21,669 bases of DNA from Spirogloea muscicola (lineage: Eukaryota > Streptophyta > Zygnematophyceae > Spirogloeales > Spirogloeaceae), in the NCBI GenBank assembly GCA_009602725.1, contig WELB01000359.1, forward strand, positions 14,717 through 36,385, written 5' to 3'. The first letter of the stretch is position 1, and each line of letters opens with the position of its first letter. The notes beneath the pieces were generated by a model. It was given only the letters and a program-made list of their open reading frames with translations, searched no databases and was not told the origin of the DNA. Positions 1 through 10,367 of the stretch are shown here, in pieces. The translations under genes and the position numbers were made by a program.

Positions 1-1477
1 GGCGAGGCGCCCGGCGCGGGGTCGCCGGCGAGGGCCGCCGCGCAGCCGCCGGTGCCCGGGGAGCCCAAGACCGTCGCCGAGTCGCTGGTGGAGGCCAGCG
101 CGCGCCTGCTGCAGACCCGCGCGCCGCTCTCCTCCGTCGCCACGCACATGATCTCGTAAGCCCATGATCTCGCAAGGCCATGGTCTCGCAACGTTGACAG
201 AGTACCTTCGAATGGGCAGCTGAGGGTCAGCACGATGAGACCGCCACGTATATCAGCTGCACAGCAGCCTGCATCAGCTGGCTCGGAGCTTGTGACGCCT
301 GTAGTCGATGGCCCAGCGAGCGCAGTGTCTGGTCACTTTTGTGGCCTGCATGCATCAGATGTAGACCCACCCACAGCCGAGTGGCATTGTTGCCTGGGCT
401 GTGAGCAGCGGGCTGACTACCGAACATCGACTGCTCGCCTTGTTAGCTTCCTACTCGCCTTCTGCATGACGTGACGTTCTTTCTTAAGCATGTGCTGTGT
501 GGGCAGACGATTTGATGCACAGCCCACCATTGATCTCCATGCAGGATCCACTTCCATGCGCACGACCTGTCGAAGCAAGTGGAGCACCACATGTTCTGTG
601 CGCATCTCAACGAGGACGTCAGCCAGTGCTTACTGTACGACTCCAACTCGTCATCCGCTCGCCTCGTCGGGGTGGAGTATGCGGTCAGCGATAAGCTTTT
701 CAAGGATTTCGCGCCAGACGAGAAGAAGCTCTGGCACTCCCACCTATACGAGGTCAAGGCCGGCATTGCATTTCTGCCCGGCGTTCCCACCACGGTCGAG
801 CTCAAAGAGCTCGAGCGCTATGCCAAGACATATGGTCAGTCACTCTCAATCACATGCGGCAGTGCTGAGACCATAAAAGCCTCACCCCAAAGCATATCTG
901 CGTATAGTCCTTGTCATGTGCTTTCCACGAGCATTTCATGTGGGCAAAGCAGCCAATTCTGTTGTTGACATGATCACATGGTCACCCGGAGTTGCAGGCA
1001 AGGGTTGGCAACTTTGGCAATTTGATGAAGGGGACCCGCTGCCCGTAGGCGTGCCAGATCTCCTTATGGCATTCACGCACGACGGCCAACTGCTGCCAGA
1101 AGTCCGTAAAGGTAATCGTACTGCAAGCAACATGCGACCTGTGAACCCTGGCAACCTCTGTGCATGCACCTGGCAAACTTTGTGCATGCACCCTCCGGCA
1201 AAATCGCTGGCCATATGTTGTCGGCACGATCGAGAGGCCACTGTCATGTTGCTTTCCTGTATCCCGCTCTGCTGTATCAATCAATGTGAATGATTGTTAT
1301 TGCCTTGCAGCATATGAGCGCAAGCACAACATTTCTGTGGAAGGCTTGAAGAAAGCCCGAGCGCATATAGAGGGGCCCTCTGGAGGTGTGGATCCCCTAG
1401 CAAACTCTTGGGAGACAGGCAAGAGCTTCAAGGTGGAGGTGAAAGAAGTAAGCCTGCAGGCCAAGCATCTTGCATAG
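1..1477 (+). CDS. OBAP: Oil body-associated protein (OBAP / DUF1264 family), 5' end outside window
   Basis: Four exons are read: <1-155, 545-834, 998-1111 and 1311-1477 (TAG stop). All introns are GT-AG, and the phases (2, 1, 1) chain into one frame. The family is recognised from IHFHAHDLSKQVEHHMFCAH, from LYDSNSSSARLVGVEY, from EKKLWHSHLYEVKAG and from WQLWQFDEGDPLPVGVP. These match the order of conserved blocks in plant OBAP1/2 proteins, which coat or help form seed and algal lipid droplets; they have no known enzymatic activity. The visible part begins with an Ala/Pro/Gly-rich stretch before PGEPKTVAESLVEASARLLQ, the usual N-terminal family block, so only a short N-terminus is missing. The conserved histidines in the HFHAHD and HSH motifs are present. 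The last exon encodes a lysine-rich tail (ending SLQAKHLA). The gene converges with MCTP, leaving 298 bp between stop codons. Intron 1 starts inside a 16-bp triplicated repeat. Family identity is seen in sequence; the lipid-droplet role is family knowledge. Confidence 0.93.
145..192 (+). repeat. Three tandem 16-bp units spanning a 5' splice site
   Basis: Units at 145-160, 161-176 and 177-192 share the core CATGATCTCG(T/C)AAG with few changes. The first unit contains the exon 1 end and the GTAAG donor of the OBAP intron. In the second and third units the donor GT has become GC (CTCGCAAG, CTCGCAAC). Confidence 0.85.
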
Positions 1478-1775
1478 TACAATAGCTGTATCAGCAATAT
1501 CGTCTGGCTGCATTTTTGTACTCCAAGGGCTATACATGTGGATGTCGGCTGATGTCGAATCAGCCAAGGCTGCTGGCAGCAAGACCCTGGTGGCTCTTCC
1601 ACCTTGTCAGTACTGCTCTATCAGTTTCAGTGTTGTACAGCTACAACCCATGCTTCACTTGCATCTCCACTTGCATTCCTTGCAAGGAAGAGCCACAACT
1701 CGTGTGTATAGGGACCCTGTGGGAATCTAGTCCTCCTAACAGAAGTGTGTCTGTTCCTATAGACAAGGGCACCTA
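1478..1775. other. Convergent intergenic region between OBAP and MCTP
   Basis: The stretch holds the facing 3' UTRs of the OBAP (+) and MCTP (-) genes. No further coding potential, RNA gene or convincing terminator structure was seen. Confidence 0.6.
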
Positions 1776-4700
1776 CTAGAGCATAGTGTCAGCAAGATCT
1801 GGCAGCCGCGTGAGGAAGTTGACAGGTTTGGCAGGAAGCGGGTCCCTCAGGCGGGGGTGACGAAGCACATAGAAGCCAGCCAGAAGGGCTATATGGGTCA
1901 GTGGCACCAAGAGCACCACGACAGATGCCACCAGACAAAAGATTGTGAACACAAAAGTAGCCCTGAAACGCGCATGCTAAAGCCATCAGCAACTGCAGCT
2001 TTCAGCTATGGATGATGCATGCAAGCGGCTGTAACAAATTCTTGGCCTTCATAAAATTAATTTTCTGTAATCTGCTGTAATTATCAAGGTTCGTGATTGA
2101 CCGAACTCAAAGCAGAGCATAATCTGTACCTTGGGTCTCTCCAGCTGAGCAGCGCCTGAAAACGCTCTCCATAGGAAGCAATGAGCCCCATAAAAGCTTG
2201 CACCATGCTGGCGATCCGCTTAAGCCGATCATATCGCCCCTTCAAGATCTGCATCACCAAAACTCTTAGCAGCAACTCATATACAATAGTACACGGACAA
2301 GTGACAAAGTCAAGAAGCACAATCAGTACTTGCATAGTATTCCCCCACACACTAATTCCGACTTCTATAGTAGGATAAATTTCAGATTCTATAGTAGGAG
2401 CTATATGGGTGCCTGCTATGTGCAGACCTTGTAATACTTGACAGGATTGGTCAGGATGGAGGCCTCAGTTGTTTTGTGCTGAGCTGTTGGGGCTTCGTCC
2501 ATCTCTTCCTCGGCTTCATCCGGGTCCTCCATCTCCTCACCCTGAAAAGCGAGCCAGCTCAGTCAGCTCTTGCCACCGGGGCACCGTGTGATCTTGCAAA
2601 GCTTGGCCAGCTTGCACAAAGATCTGCCTATGGCATGGGCAATTCCTCCTGTAGCCTTGCCATCCTTTGCAGCACAGCCATCTTCTGCAGATCCCCAAAA
2701 CCATGAGATGCCAGGAGCAAGAGTTGCTGCTGCTGTCCTCTTGTCACATGAGAAGTTTGCCGGGACAAGACTGCAAGTGAGGAGAGGCTCCTCACCTGAG
2801 AAAGCTTGGCATCCATGACTGCGGGCTGTTGTGGCCGTTTGTGGAAGTTTTGCATACTCCTCGCGAAAAGTGTCACAAACATGAAGGCCAATGAGGGCGC
2901 TGGGTGGTAGACTACGACTGCGTATGCGACGTGCACAAGAACTGTGATCCACGGAGGCTCCCAGTCTCTGACTTTCTTGAATCGTTGCATTGTCCAAATA
3001 ACGCCTCCTAGCACAGCCTGCCAACTTTGCAAAGTCGGATGATGTAAGTTCTTCTGCAGCCCATGTACAAGTAAGAGCAATGCAAGTACTAACAGGCAGC
3101 TGACACACCTGTGCAATGCTTTGCAGCACTTGATCTCAACGGTCTGATAACATCCAATCGATACATAAGGTTTCATGCACCTTGATCCGGTAGAGGTTGG
3201 CCTTTGAGCGCCGCATTGAGAATACATTCTCATCGGTATCCAGCATGTAGTGAGTGACTTCTGGCCAGAAAGGAGGGTCTGCCTCTACCAGCTTCTGCAC
3301 CACCAGCTCTGCAGCTGCAATTCGCAACCTCTCTGCATGCTCCTGCGCATCAGGTAAAGCTATGACCTCTTACCCACCTTGCAAATCTAAAAGGTCATTA
3401 AGAAGTTATTGGAATGTGCTTTGGGATAACAGGCAACTGACCCGGCCACCACCAATTGGATCTGTGTAGTGCATAGCTGGAAGTGGTGGAGTAACGTAGA
3501 GCTTAGCCATGGTAAGTAATGATGCTGTAGGTGAGAATCGCACTGTGAGCTCCAGCTCGCCCATCTTCTTCACACCGCTCTTAGTGAGCATGAGCAAGGG
3601 ATACACATTCCGGTAGATCTTCCCATCTTCCAACGTGCTCAGACGGATGCGCACCTTGCCCACGGCCATGTCCTTAGCGCCAGAAACAGATGTCTTGGAG
3701 TGCCTGTTCATCAGACAGACAGGAAGGTCCAGCAGGACTGAAGCCCTCTGCATGCGAAGACAAATTTACCTCAATGCACAGGAGAATATCTTGATTGCTG
3801 CTTATACAGCAATCAGCCAGCCAAGATTGCCAAGCAAGAGCAGTGCTGCACCGCTCCCATACACTTGGTTCTGTGGAAATGTTCGGCAGGAGTACCGATT
3901 GTCAAACACGCCAACTGTGAGGACAGTGCTGAGCTCGTGCACATCCCATGTGTGCTGCTCGTGCCACTGGGGATTCAGGTCATCGGATACTGTCCGCGTC
4001 CTGATCCAAACAGATCCATATTTTGCAATACAGTAGGCATCGGCAGTGCTTCCTCTGCCGCCGGGGCCATAGGACTTCAATGATGTCAGCCCCCGAGCAC
4101 CATTGATTCCCAGCTCCACCGTGCCAATTGGCTCCCTCCACAGCTGGAAAGTCACTGCAGCCATGAGTAAAGTGTCCACGTCTTCTAGAGGTTCGCATGT
4201 ACCTGTGCTATAGCAAAGTGCTCCAAGCATTAAGACCAGGGCAAGAGGTACGGCTGCGACGAGAGCGACATACTTGCTCGGCAGTAGGAAGCGTGTTGCT
4301 CAAGTGACCACGAGACTCGTCAATGACATGGTAACCTCCCTCCAGGCACACCCGTAACCGGACACGGCCCCCGACTGCCTTCTTCTTGTCGCCTTTGTCA
4401 AGTTGGTACCACCTGATTGCCATCCATATACATGTCAGCTCACTACGAGAGCATACACTCAGCGACCAGAGAGTTAACCACTATGTCACATGACTGGTGC
4501 TGGTGTCGTGGAATGGGCAATCTTTGGGCAGGTGCAAGTAGTGCTCATGACTTGACATTCCATCACACATGTGCTATTTGCTCTCGAGTATTGACCTTGA
4601 GCTCACATGGTGGCTGTGAGTTCTTCTTTCCACACTGGACAGGCGAATCAACACATGGCCTAAAAAGTCCTCCTGCAGGTGTCACTAAGTCCACTTGAGT

Positions 4701-7700
4701 ATGGCACGAGGACAACATGCATTCAGCTCTTCTTCTTCGCCTTTTACAGAAACAAGCTCGCCATGTTTGCATCCCCAATCACTTGCATCAACTGCAGGAA
4801 ATTGATGCTTCCCCACTCTGAGTTGTGACGAAGACTTGTCCATAACCCCTACGATGATTTAGAATAGGCACATAACACCTATAGATGATTCAGCTTCCCA
4901 CGTGCCAACAGCCTCGATAGCACTGCCGAGAATGAGACAACAATGCATCTACATTTGTCCAATGCATCTAAATGCTTGCCAGAATGATTGAAGGGGAGAA
5001 AAAGGCAAGATGAAACAGGAAGGGGAAGCAATTTGTCATTATTATGACGCAAGCTAATGATTTAGGAAAGCAGGAGGAGCTCACACAAAAACCGGTAGAG
5101 TGGAATCTACCAGAGATTGTAGCTCACATTGTTGGGCTGAATGCGGTCGAAAATGTCCACGTGAAGCTCTTCATCTGCTCCCTCGACAACCACAAAGACA
5201 ACTTCCTCGTCCAAAACTGCATAATTTGTTTTGCTAGTGACCACCTTGCTCTGATACTTCTGATCAAGAAGCCTGGCCTTCACAAACTGCACCACAGTCA
5301 GCCTGCTTGTCAGACGGCAGTATCGATTCTGACAACTTGCACACAAGGTCACTGGACATTTTCTTTACCCACAGTACATGCTAACCTCAAGGCCAGAGAG
5401 AACTAGTCCTCAGATAGGGTGTTCGATCAAGTCATGACAACCCACCAATTCAGGAAAGCGCGCGGATTCCATAAGCAACAAATCTTGGACCTCCATCACA
5501 ACACAGCGGACATACCATAGCTTAGGCGAGACATGTACCTGCAGCAGGATTGGCACATAGGAATCTCAGAGCAAACCACACACTGTGCAGCAATGTACCC
5601 GATGGTATGGCAAATATATTACGAGCTTTGGGAAAAGCTAAAGCAAGCAGAGAGACTAACCCCTGGCTGTTTTGAAGCCTGCTACCTCCCGAAATTGCTG
5701 GAGCAAGAATGTTCAAGGCGTGTTCAACAAAGATGCCAATTAATTTGGAGTAGTTCAAGGAGACAGACAACATACGGTGGCCCGTGAATGCCTGGAACCT
5801 CCTAAGTCAGACTGCCAAGCCTTCTTGAAGGACTCATCTGCTTGCGACCCGGTCCACATGCAAAGCTGCACATCTCCTGCAAGTCCTTTGGCAGCCAATG
5901 GCTGCCCACCAAGCTCAGAAAGCACATCCTGCTCTGCATGTTGGCTTTTGCACTTCCAGCAATCAGCAGGCTGTGCACATTTGATGACGATGATTATGTT
6001 TTAAGCAACTTGTGCATCACGCTGCAGTCAATCACTTGGATGTGTTTATGTGGCTGCTGCACATGTGCACGAGAGGCATTGATGGCGATGACAAACCTTT
6101 GACCTTGGCGCGAGCAGACCGGGCGCTGAGCTTGTACCACTGCACAGGCGTCGGTGGGTCGCCTGTATCTCGCTTGGGGAGGTCTGCTAGTGGCACTCTC
6201 ACTTCTCCAAGAAAATCCTTCTGGAAGAATTTGTCCTGCTCAACAATACAAATACACTGTCTCACAAAGCATGAACCATAGCAGCTGTCAAAAGCGAGAT
6301 TGATGTGACTGCAACCTGACCAAAGTCAAATGGCAAAGCGAATGGTTAGCAGGTAAAATTGGTTGATGAAATGGCCTTGCACTCGGCTTCCTAAGCCAGC
6401 TAAAGGTCACAAGAGGCAGCCTCATACAACAAGCGCGCATAACACTCATGCAGGAGACTTCTAGGTGTAGGTTACATGACTCTGTCAGAGGTTTGCAGGC
6501 CTCTCAGTACACCGAGAATGCATAAGGCTTGCTCTCTGATGAACTCATCACGGACACAATCACTGGGCAGTGCATATGGACTGAGAGGTGCAAGGAGTCA
6601 TGCACCTCGTCCCAGATGGAAACCTCAACGAAGCCTGTGTTGATGTCAAAGCCCTCGCTTTGGCTTGCAGCAAATGCGAACGTTTCACCCCACTCTGGGT
6701 TCAGTTCCTTGTATATCGTCTTTGTCCGCGAGCTCTGATTGCCAACACTGACCCTCGCAAACTGCAACACGCACTCTATGGAAGTGAGCCAGCTTGCACA
6801 GAAGCTCAGGCCACATTGCAAAGTCCAAGCTTACTCTGGTATCTCCCAAGCATTTTCATTCAACAGATGTGCCTACCTCCAACTTGTGGGAGCTGTCGCT
6901 CGCACTTGACAGATACTTTCTCAGAGGGGCTAAGCTCGAGCAAGCCTGCTCTAGCACTCTAGTTGTAAGAAGCAGCTTCCAGCGTCACAAAAGCAGTAAA
7001 TGAATAAGGATTGGAAGAGGTGGCGCCTCACAGGGTCGCTGGTGCCACTGAAGTCCTTGGCAATCAGTGACCGCGCCGAGAGCACCTGCACAAAGACGTA
7101 CCTGACCTCCTGCACGAGGTCATAGGAGCCAGAGCCCTTGGGAGCGGGAGCTTCGATGCTGGTGAGCCTCCTCAGGAGGCCCGGCTGCAGCAGCTTGCCA
7201 GGTGACTTTGCAGGCGACTCAGGTGAGACCCCAATGCTCTCTTCTTGAAGCACGTCAAGCTTTTCAGGCTGTATCTCCACAATGGACAGCTTCAGCCTGC
7301 AGAGGCAGCAGTGCTGGAACCATGTGAGGCATTTCCACAGAGACCAAAGACCCAACCATTTGACGGACACGCACTTGTGGACTGCCGACACCCTACATTA
7401 CCAAGTAAAAGGCCTTGTCACCAGCATCTGCTCCCGCTTCTCTCAAGAATCTCCGTCCAGGCAGAAAGGAGGCGATGATTGATCACCTCAACTCACTAAG
7501 CTCAATTCAATGGCAAATGCTCAGCACGTCCACTGACCAACAGCCTGGGCTGGTAGATACTACCAACGCAGGCCTGGATGACTACGTACATACCATTCCT
7601 TTGCCCAGCAAGAGAGCAGACACACAGCATGGGGAAGTGAGGGACCGTGAAGTCCGAGATGGGGTCGTCCGGGCGGCACTCACAGGAGCTCCCCCTTGAT

Positions 7701-8397
7701 GTGCGAGAAGATGCCGCGCTTCTCCAGAGGCAGCCTGCGCGGCTGGCCCTGGCAGTGGGCGCCCACGACGGGCAGGCGGACGCGGCCGAGGAACTTGTCC
7801 CGCGAGTGCCCCTCCCGCGCCCGGCTGAACACGTTGATCTCCAGCTGCTCCGCCTCGCCCGGCTGCTGCTCGCCGCCCTCGTCCGGCAGCGTGAAGGTGA
7901 ACTGCGGCCACCACAACACAGTCAGCCGCAGCTGCTCTCTGCCTCGGCGGCGCCGGCGAGGGCCGAGGCAATGGCCGCCGGCGCACGTACCGCCTCGTCC
8001 CAGGTGGGATTGAGCTCGCCCCGCTTCACGCTCGTCTTGTGCTGTTGCCCGTAGAAGTCCACCTGCATGGCCACCACCTGCGCCGTCAGGAGGTAGTCTC
8101 TCGTGGCCATTGGCCTCTATCGTAGCGTGCACGGCGAGTCACACAAGACGGCAAGAAGGCAACATGGCAACATGGCGCTCAGCCCATCAAGCCTCCGCCT
8201 GGCCGTCAGCCAAAGACGAGCAGGCGAGACGTCGAGGACGCCGCAGCGACGGGAGAGACGGGCCGGAAGGCGCGGCGAGGATCACGGACAATGGCGAAGG
8301 GGTCGGCGGCGCCCTGCCCGGCCTTGGGCAGCAGGCCGCGAGCGCCGCCGACGTCGACCCGCAGCCGCCTCGCCGCGCCGCGCCCGGGCTCGCCCAT
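1776..8397 (-). CDS. MCTP: Plant-type MCTP: four C2 domains plus C-terminal transmembrane (PRT_C) region
   Basis: Eighteen exons on the minus strand: 8397-8290, 8062-7991, 7901-7684, 7296-7032, 6761-6606, 6235-6097, 5876-5776, 5538-5446, 5286-5128, 4672-4596, 4412-4274, 4143-3896, 3745-3442, 3342-3181, 3017-2796, 2541-2428, 2248-2130, 1962-1776. All introns are GT-AG and the spliced length of 2883 nt gives 960 residues with every phase matching. Approximate layout: C2A 12-130; Ser/Pro/Glu linker 140-185; C2B 187-330 (SGTSDPFARV and WDEDKFFQKDFLG keep the Ca2+-loop aspartates); C2C 356-480 (SPKLWYVRCVVMEVQDL, acidic loop partly lost); C2D 512-690 (TADAYCIAKYG, VGKVRIRLSTLE, SGVKKMGELELTVRF); PRT_C 700-960 with MRRSKANLYRIK, GRYDRLKRIASMVQ and ERFQALLSWRDPR. 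Hydrophobic segments lie near 769-803 and 900-929, and the terminus (DLADTML) fits the family. Plant MCTPs sit in the ER membrane and tether it to the plasma membrane through the C2 domains; cell-to-cell transport roles are known in land plants only. The ATG at 8397 is followed by a normal C2A start but sits two bases from an N, so the 5' UTR is absent and an upstream start cannot be excluded. Confidence 0.95.
2363..2399 (+). repeat. Short direct repeat in MCTP intron 16
   Basis: The 13-mer TTCTATAGTAGGA occurs at 2363-2375 and again at 2387-2399. It lies inside the intron between exons 16 and 17 of MCTP and overlaps no splice signal. Confidence 0.8.
4842..4893 (+). repeat. Imperfect direct repeat in MCTP intron 9
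   Basis: Two copies of about 23 bp with the pattern CATAACaCCTAnnGATGATT lie around 4843-4865 and 4870-4892, in the longest MCTP intron (4673-5127). The rest of that intron shows nothing recognisable. Confidence 0.55.
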
Positions 8398-8399
8398 GT

Positions 8400-8400
8400 N
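8400..8400. other. Single N: probable contig join
   Basis: The N separates the MCTP start codon from a telomeric array that begins on the very next base. A telomere should have nothing beyond it, so the left and right pieces were probably concatenated during scaffolding. Confidence 0.8.
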
Positions 8401-8456
8401 CCCTAAACCCTAAACCCTAAACCCTAAACCCTAAACCCTAAACCCTAAACCCTAAA
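8401..8456 (+). repeat. Telomeric array, 8 x CCCTAAA
   Basis: There are exactly eight perfect 7-bp units, the C-rich strand of the plant-type TTTAGGG telomere. With CCCTAAA reading left to right, the chromosome end points left and the chromosome body lies to the right. Unique subtelomeric sequence starts at 8457. Confidence 0.97.
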
Positions 8457-8744
8457 CGTCGCTCTGACGGAAACCGGCGGCAGCAGCTTCGACACGGCTG
8501 CACGCAAGTCGACAACAGCAAAGCCAAGGGACCGCTGCGAGGGAATGGCCAAGCGCATTGAAGCCGGGCTGCTCGCTCTGCTGCCCTTGGCTGGCCGCGT
8601 CTTAAGGAACGACGAGCAAGCTGAGAAGGTGAGGAGCCCTTCCAGAAGAAAAAGTGGTCTCGGACAGAAAAAATCAGCTGTTCAAATAGGAGACGTGGCT
8701 GTGAAATGCCAGCGCAAAAGTAGTGAAGAAGGGTTACAGGGCCG

Positions 8745-9000
8745 AGAGGCGCAAAAAGCACACAGCTATGCAAGAGGATACAGCAAATTAAGATTGAGTA
8801 ACTCCGACTTAGCAGCCGCAAGTCGGAGTAACTTGCAGCTGGAAAAGAGGCACCCCGAGACTCAGTAGCAGAAGCCATGGTACAGCCTGCCCGCATGTGC
8901 ACCGTGTGACTTTGGGACCTTTAGAAGGATATGGAGCGCCGCATGTGGATTACCTTGGCATGCGACCCGGCGGAGTTGAAGCCGGGCAAGCTCACCTCGC
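8745..9000 (+). repeat. Subtelomeric direct-repeat family, copy 1
   Basis: Recognised by an ordered series of shared words: AGAGGCGC, CACACAGC(T/C)ATGCA, TTAGCAGC(C/A)GCAAGTC, GTTGCAGCTGGAAA or a variant, GGCACCCCG, then CTGCCCGCA and GCGACCCGGC followed by AAGCCGGGCA. The same series recurs at 9355-9600. Identity looks moderate, with indels. Confidence 0.6.
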
Positions 9001-9194
9001 TGTCTCTGCCAATATTCGACAGCCCGCCGTGCAAGTCGCTGCAGAAGGTCCAGCCATCGACTGCCAAAGGGTGCGAGGGCTGTGTACAGCCAGCCCGAAG
9101 AGAATTCACAAGGTCCGAAGGGGCGGAAACGTGCTTTTGCAAAGCTATCCCAGTAGGATGATCACTTAGTAAAACCCTAGATCCGAAGGGGGCG

Positions 9195-9300
9195 GCAAGG
9201 GCTGAGAGAAAGAGCTCTTCCAATTTGACTGCAATGGTTGTAGGGGTTAGCCCAGAGGAATGGACAAGGGCTGAGAGAAGAAGGAGCTCTTCCAATTTAA
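9195..9300 (+). repeat. Short direct repeat: AAGGGCTGAGAGAA ... GAGCTCTTCCAATTT
   Basis: The block AAGGGCTGAGAGAA(A/G) followed by AGCTCTTCCAATTT occurs at about 9198-9228 and again at about 9266-9300. Each is followed by a diverged relative of the hairpin-family text (GGGGTTAGCCC; GGCTGGGAGAGGCCAGTCC). Confidence 0.65.
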
Positions 9301-9354
9301 GGTAGTGGCTGGGAGAGGCCAGTCCAACTAGGCAGACAAGGTCCGATGAGCCAA

Positions 9355-9600
9355 AGAGGCGCCTAAACCACACAGCCATGCAGCGAGACTATAGCGGAGG
9401 GGAGCTTAGTGACCCCGGGTTAGCAGCAGCAAGTCAGAAAGTCGAGTTGCAGCTGGAAACGGGGCACCCCGTCGAGACCCAGAAGCAGCAGATACAGCGC
9501 GGCCTGCCCGCAGAGAGAGAGCCGCAAGCGGAAGACCTGGGCAAGCGACCCGGCAGCTTGGAAGCCGGGCAGCTCCGCTGGCGGACCCGGCCGACGATCG
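9355..9600 (+). repeat. Subtelomeric direct-repeat family, copy 2
   Basis: Contains the same ordered words as 8745-9000: AGAGGCGC, CACACAGCCATGCA, TTAGCAGCAGCAAGTC, GTTGCAGCTGGAAACG, GGGCACCCCG, CCTGCCCGCAGAG, AAGCGACCCGGC and AAGCCGGGCAGCTC. It lies about 0.6 kb after copy 1 in the same orientation. Confidence 0.6.
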
Positions 9601-9683
9601 ATGGCCTCGCGGGCAAGCCGCGGCACAAGAAGTGGCACTCGCAATGGGGGCAAGGGCTGTTCAGCCCGGAATGAAGTCATTGA

Positions 9684-9839
9684 CAAGAAGAAAGTGTTCG
9701 CCCATTGAGGATAGGGGCTGGAAAAGCCAGCCCAAAAAAGAGTGAACAGAGAAGGGGCCCAGGGGAACCGCTAAGAAAAACAAGCACACAAAGAAACGAA
9801 GCAGCTACGAATCACTCAGTTACCCCTGCTAAGCAGCCA
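9684..9839 (+). repeat. Hairpin-bearing repeat, forward copy F1
   Basis: Order of parts: AAGAAAGTGTTCGCCCATTGAGG, then the hairpin GGGCTGG-AAAAG-CCAGCCC (9715-9733), AAAAAAGAGTGAACAGAG, GGGGCCCAGGGGAA, CCGCTAAGAA, CAAGCACACAAAGAAAC, GCAGCTACGAATCACTCAGT, then ACCCCTGC and AAGCAGCC. The same order returns in F4 (10631-10790) and reversed at 10158-10240 and 10914-11030. Confidence 0.75.
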
Positions 9840-9909
9840 TAGATCAGAGATGCTAGGCTCCTGGAAGTGGGCCCGCTGGCCAGAGCCAGAGGGCAGCAGC
9901 GAGGGCTCT

Positions 9910-10060
9910 GCCGGCACGATGGTGCAGCGCGCGGGCCATAGACCTCTGCAGCGAGACGGCCGGGCGCCTACGGAACACTTGCGCCAGCGACCCGGCTGCA
10001 GGAAAGTCTACCGGCTCCCCATGGAAGCGACGGGCGATGGTGTGGGGGGGCGAGCTGGGT
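9910..10060 (+). repeat. Subtelomeric direct-repeat family, partial copy 3
   Basis: Shares CAGCGCG(C/G)GGCC, GCAGCGAGAC, the spacing to CTTGCGCCAGCGACCCGGC and the following GGAAgtC-CGGCTCC segment with copy 2. The front half of the unit is missing. Confidence 0.45.
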
Positions 10061-10157
10061 GAGCAGCTCGAGCCACCGACAAAGAAGAAAGTGCTCGCCC
10101 ATTGAGGCTCGAGCCACCGACAAAGGGTCGAAGGGGCCTGAAGAAGCGATGTCAAAG

Positions 10158-10240
10158 TGAGTGATTCGTAGCTGCTTTGTTTCTTTGTGTGCTTAACTGT
10201 CTTAGCGCTTTCCCCGGGCCCCTACTCGTACTCGTTCTCG
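10158..10240 (-). repeat. Hairpin-family repeat, inverted copy R1
   Basis: The segment 10158-10194 is the reverse complement of 9782-9818 with one mismatch in 37. The similarity continues through CTTAGCG-TTCCCC-GGGCCCCT to about 10228, matching 9752-9776 of F1. F1 and R1 form an inverted repeat with arms of roughly 65-70 bp around a centre of about 340 bp. The hairpin part itself is missing from this copy. Confidence 0.8.
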
Positions 10241-10367
10241 TACCTTTATGTTTTGACTCGTGGTTATTGAGCGGGTCAATCTGCTGTAGGTCATGTAGAT
10301 CTTTAGATGTGCTTGCCTTTGTACTTGGCCATTTGGCCAACATTTGTTTCTTTTAAACGCAAATTTT

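Noticed and set aside
7582-8132. Several GC-rich frames on both strands over MCTP exons 1-3
   Set aside because: Overlapping shadows of the C2A exons; only the frame carrying FTFTLPDEGG through EKRGIFSHIKGEL fits the family and the splice phases.
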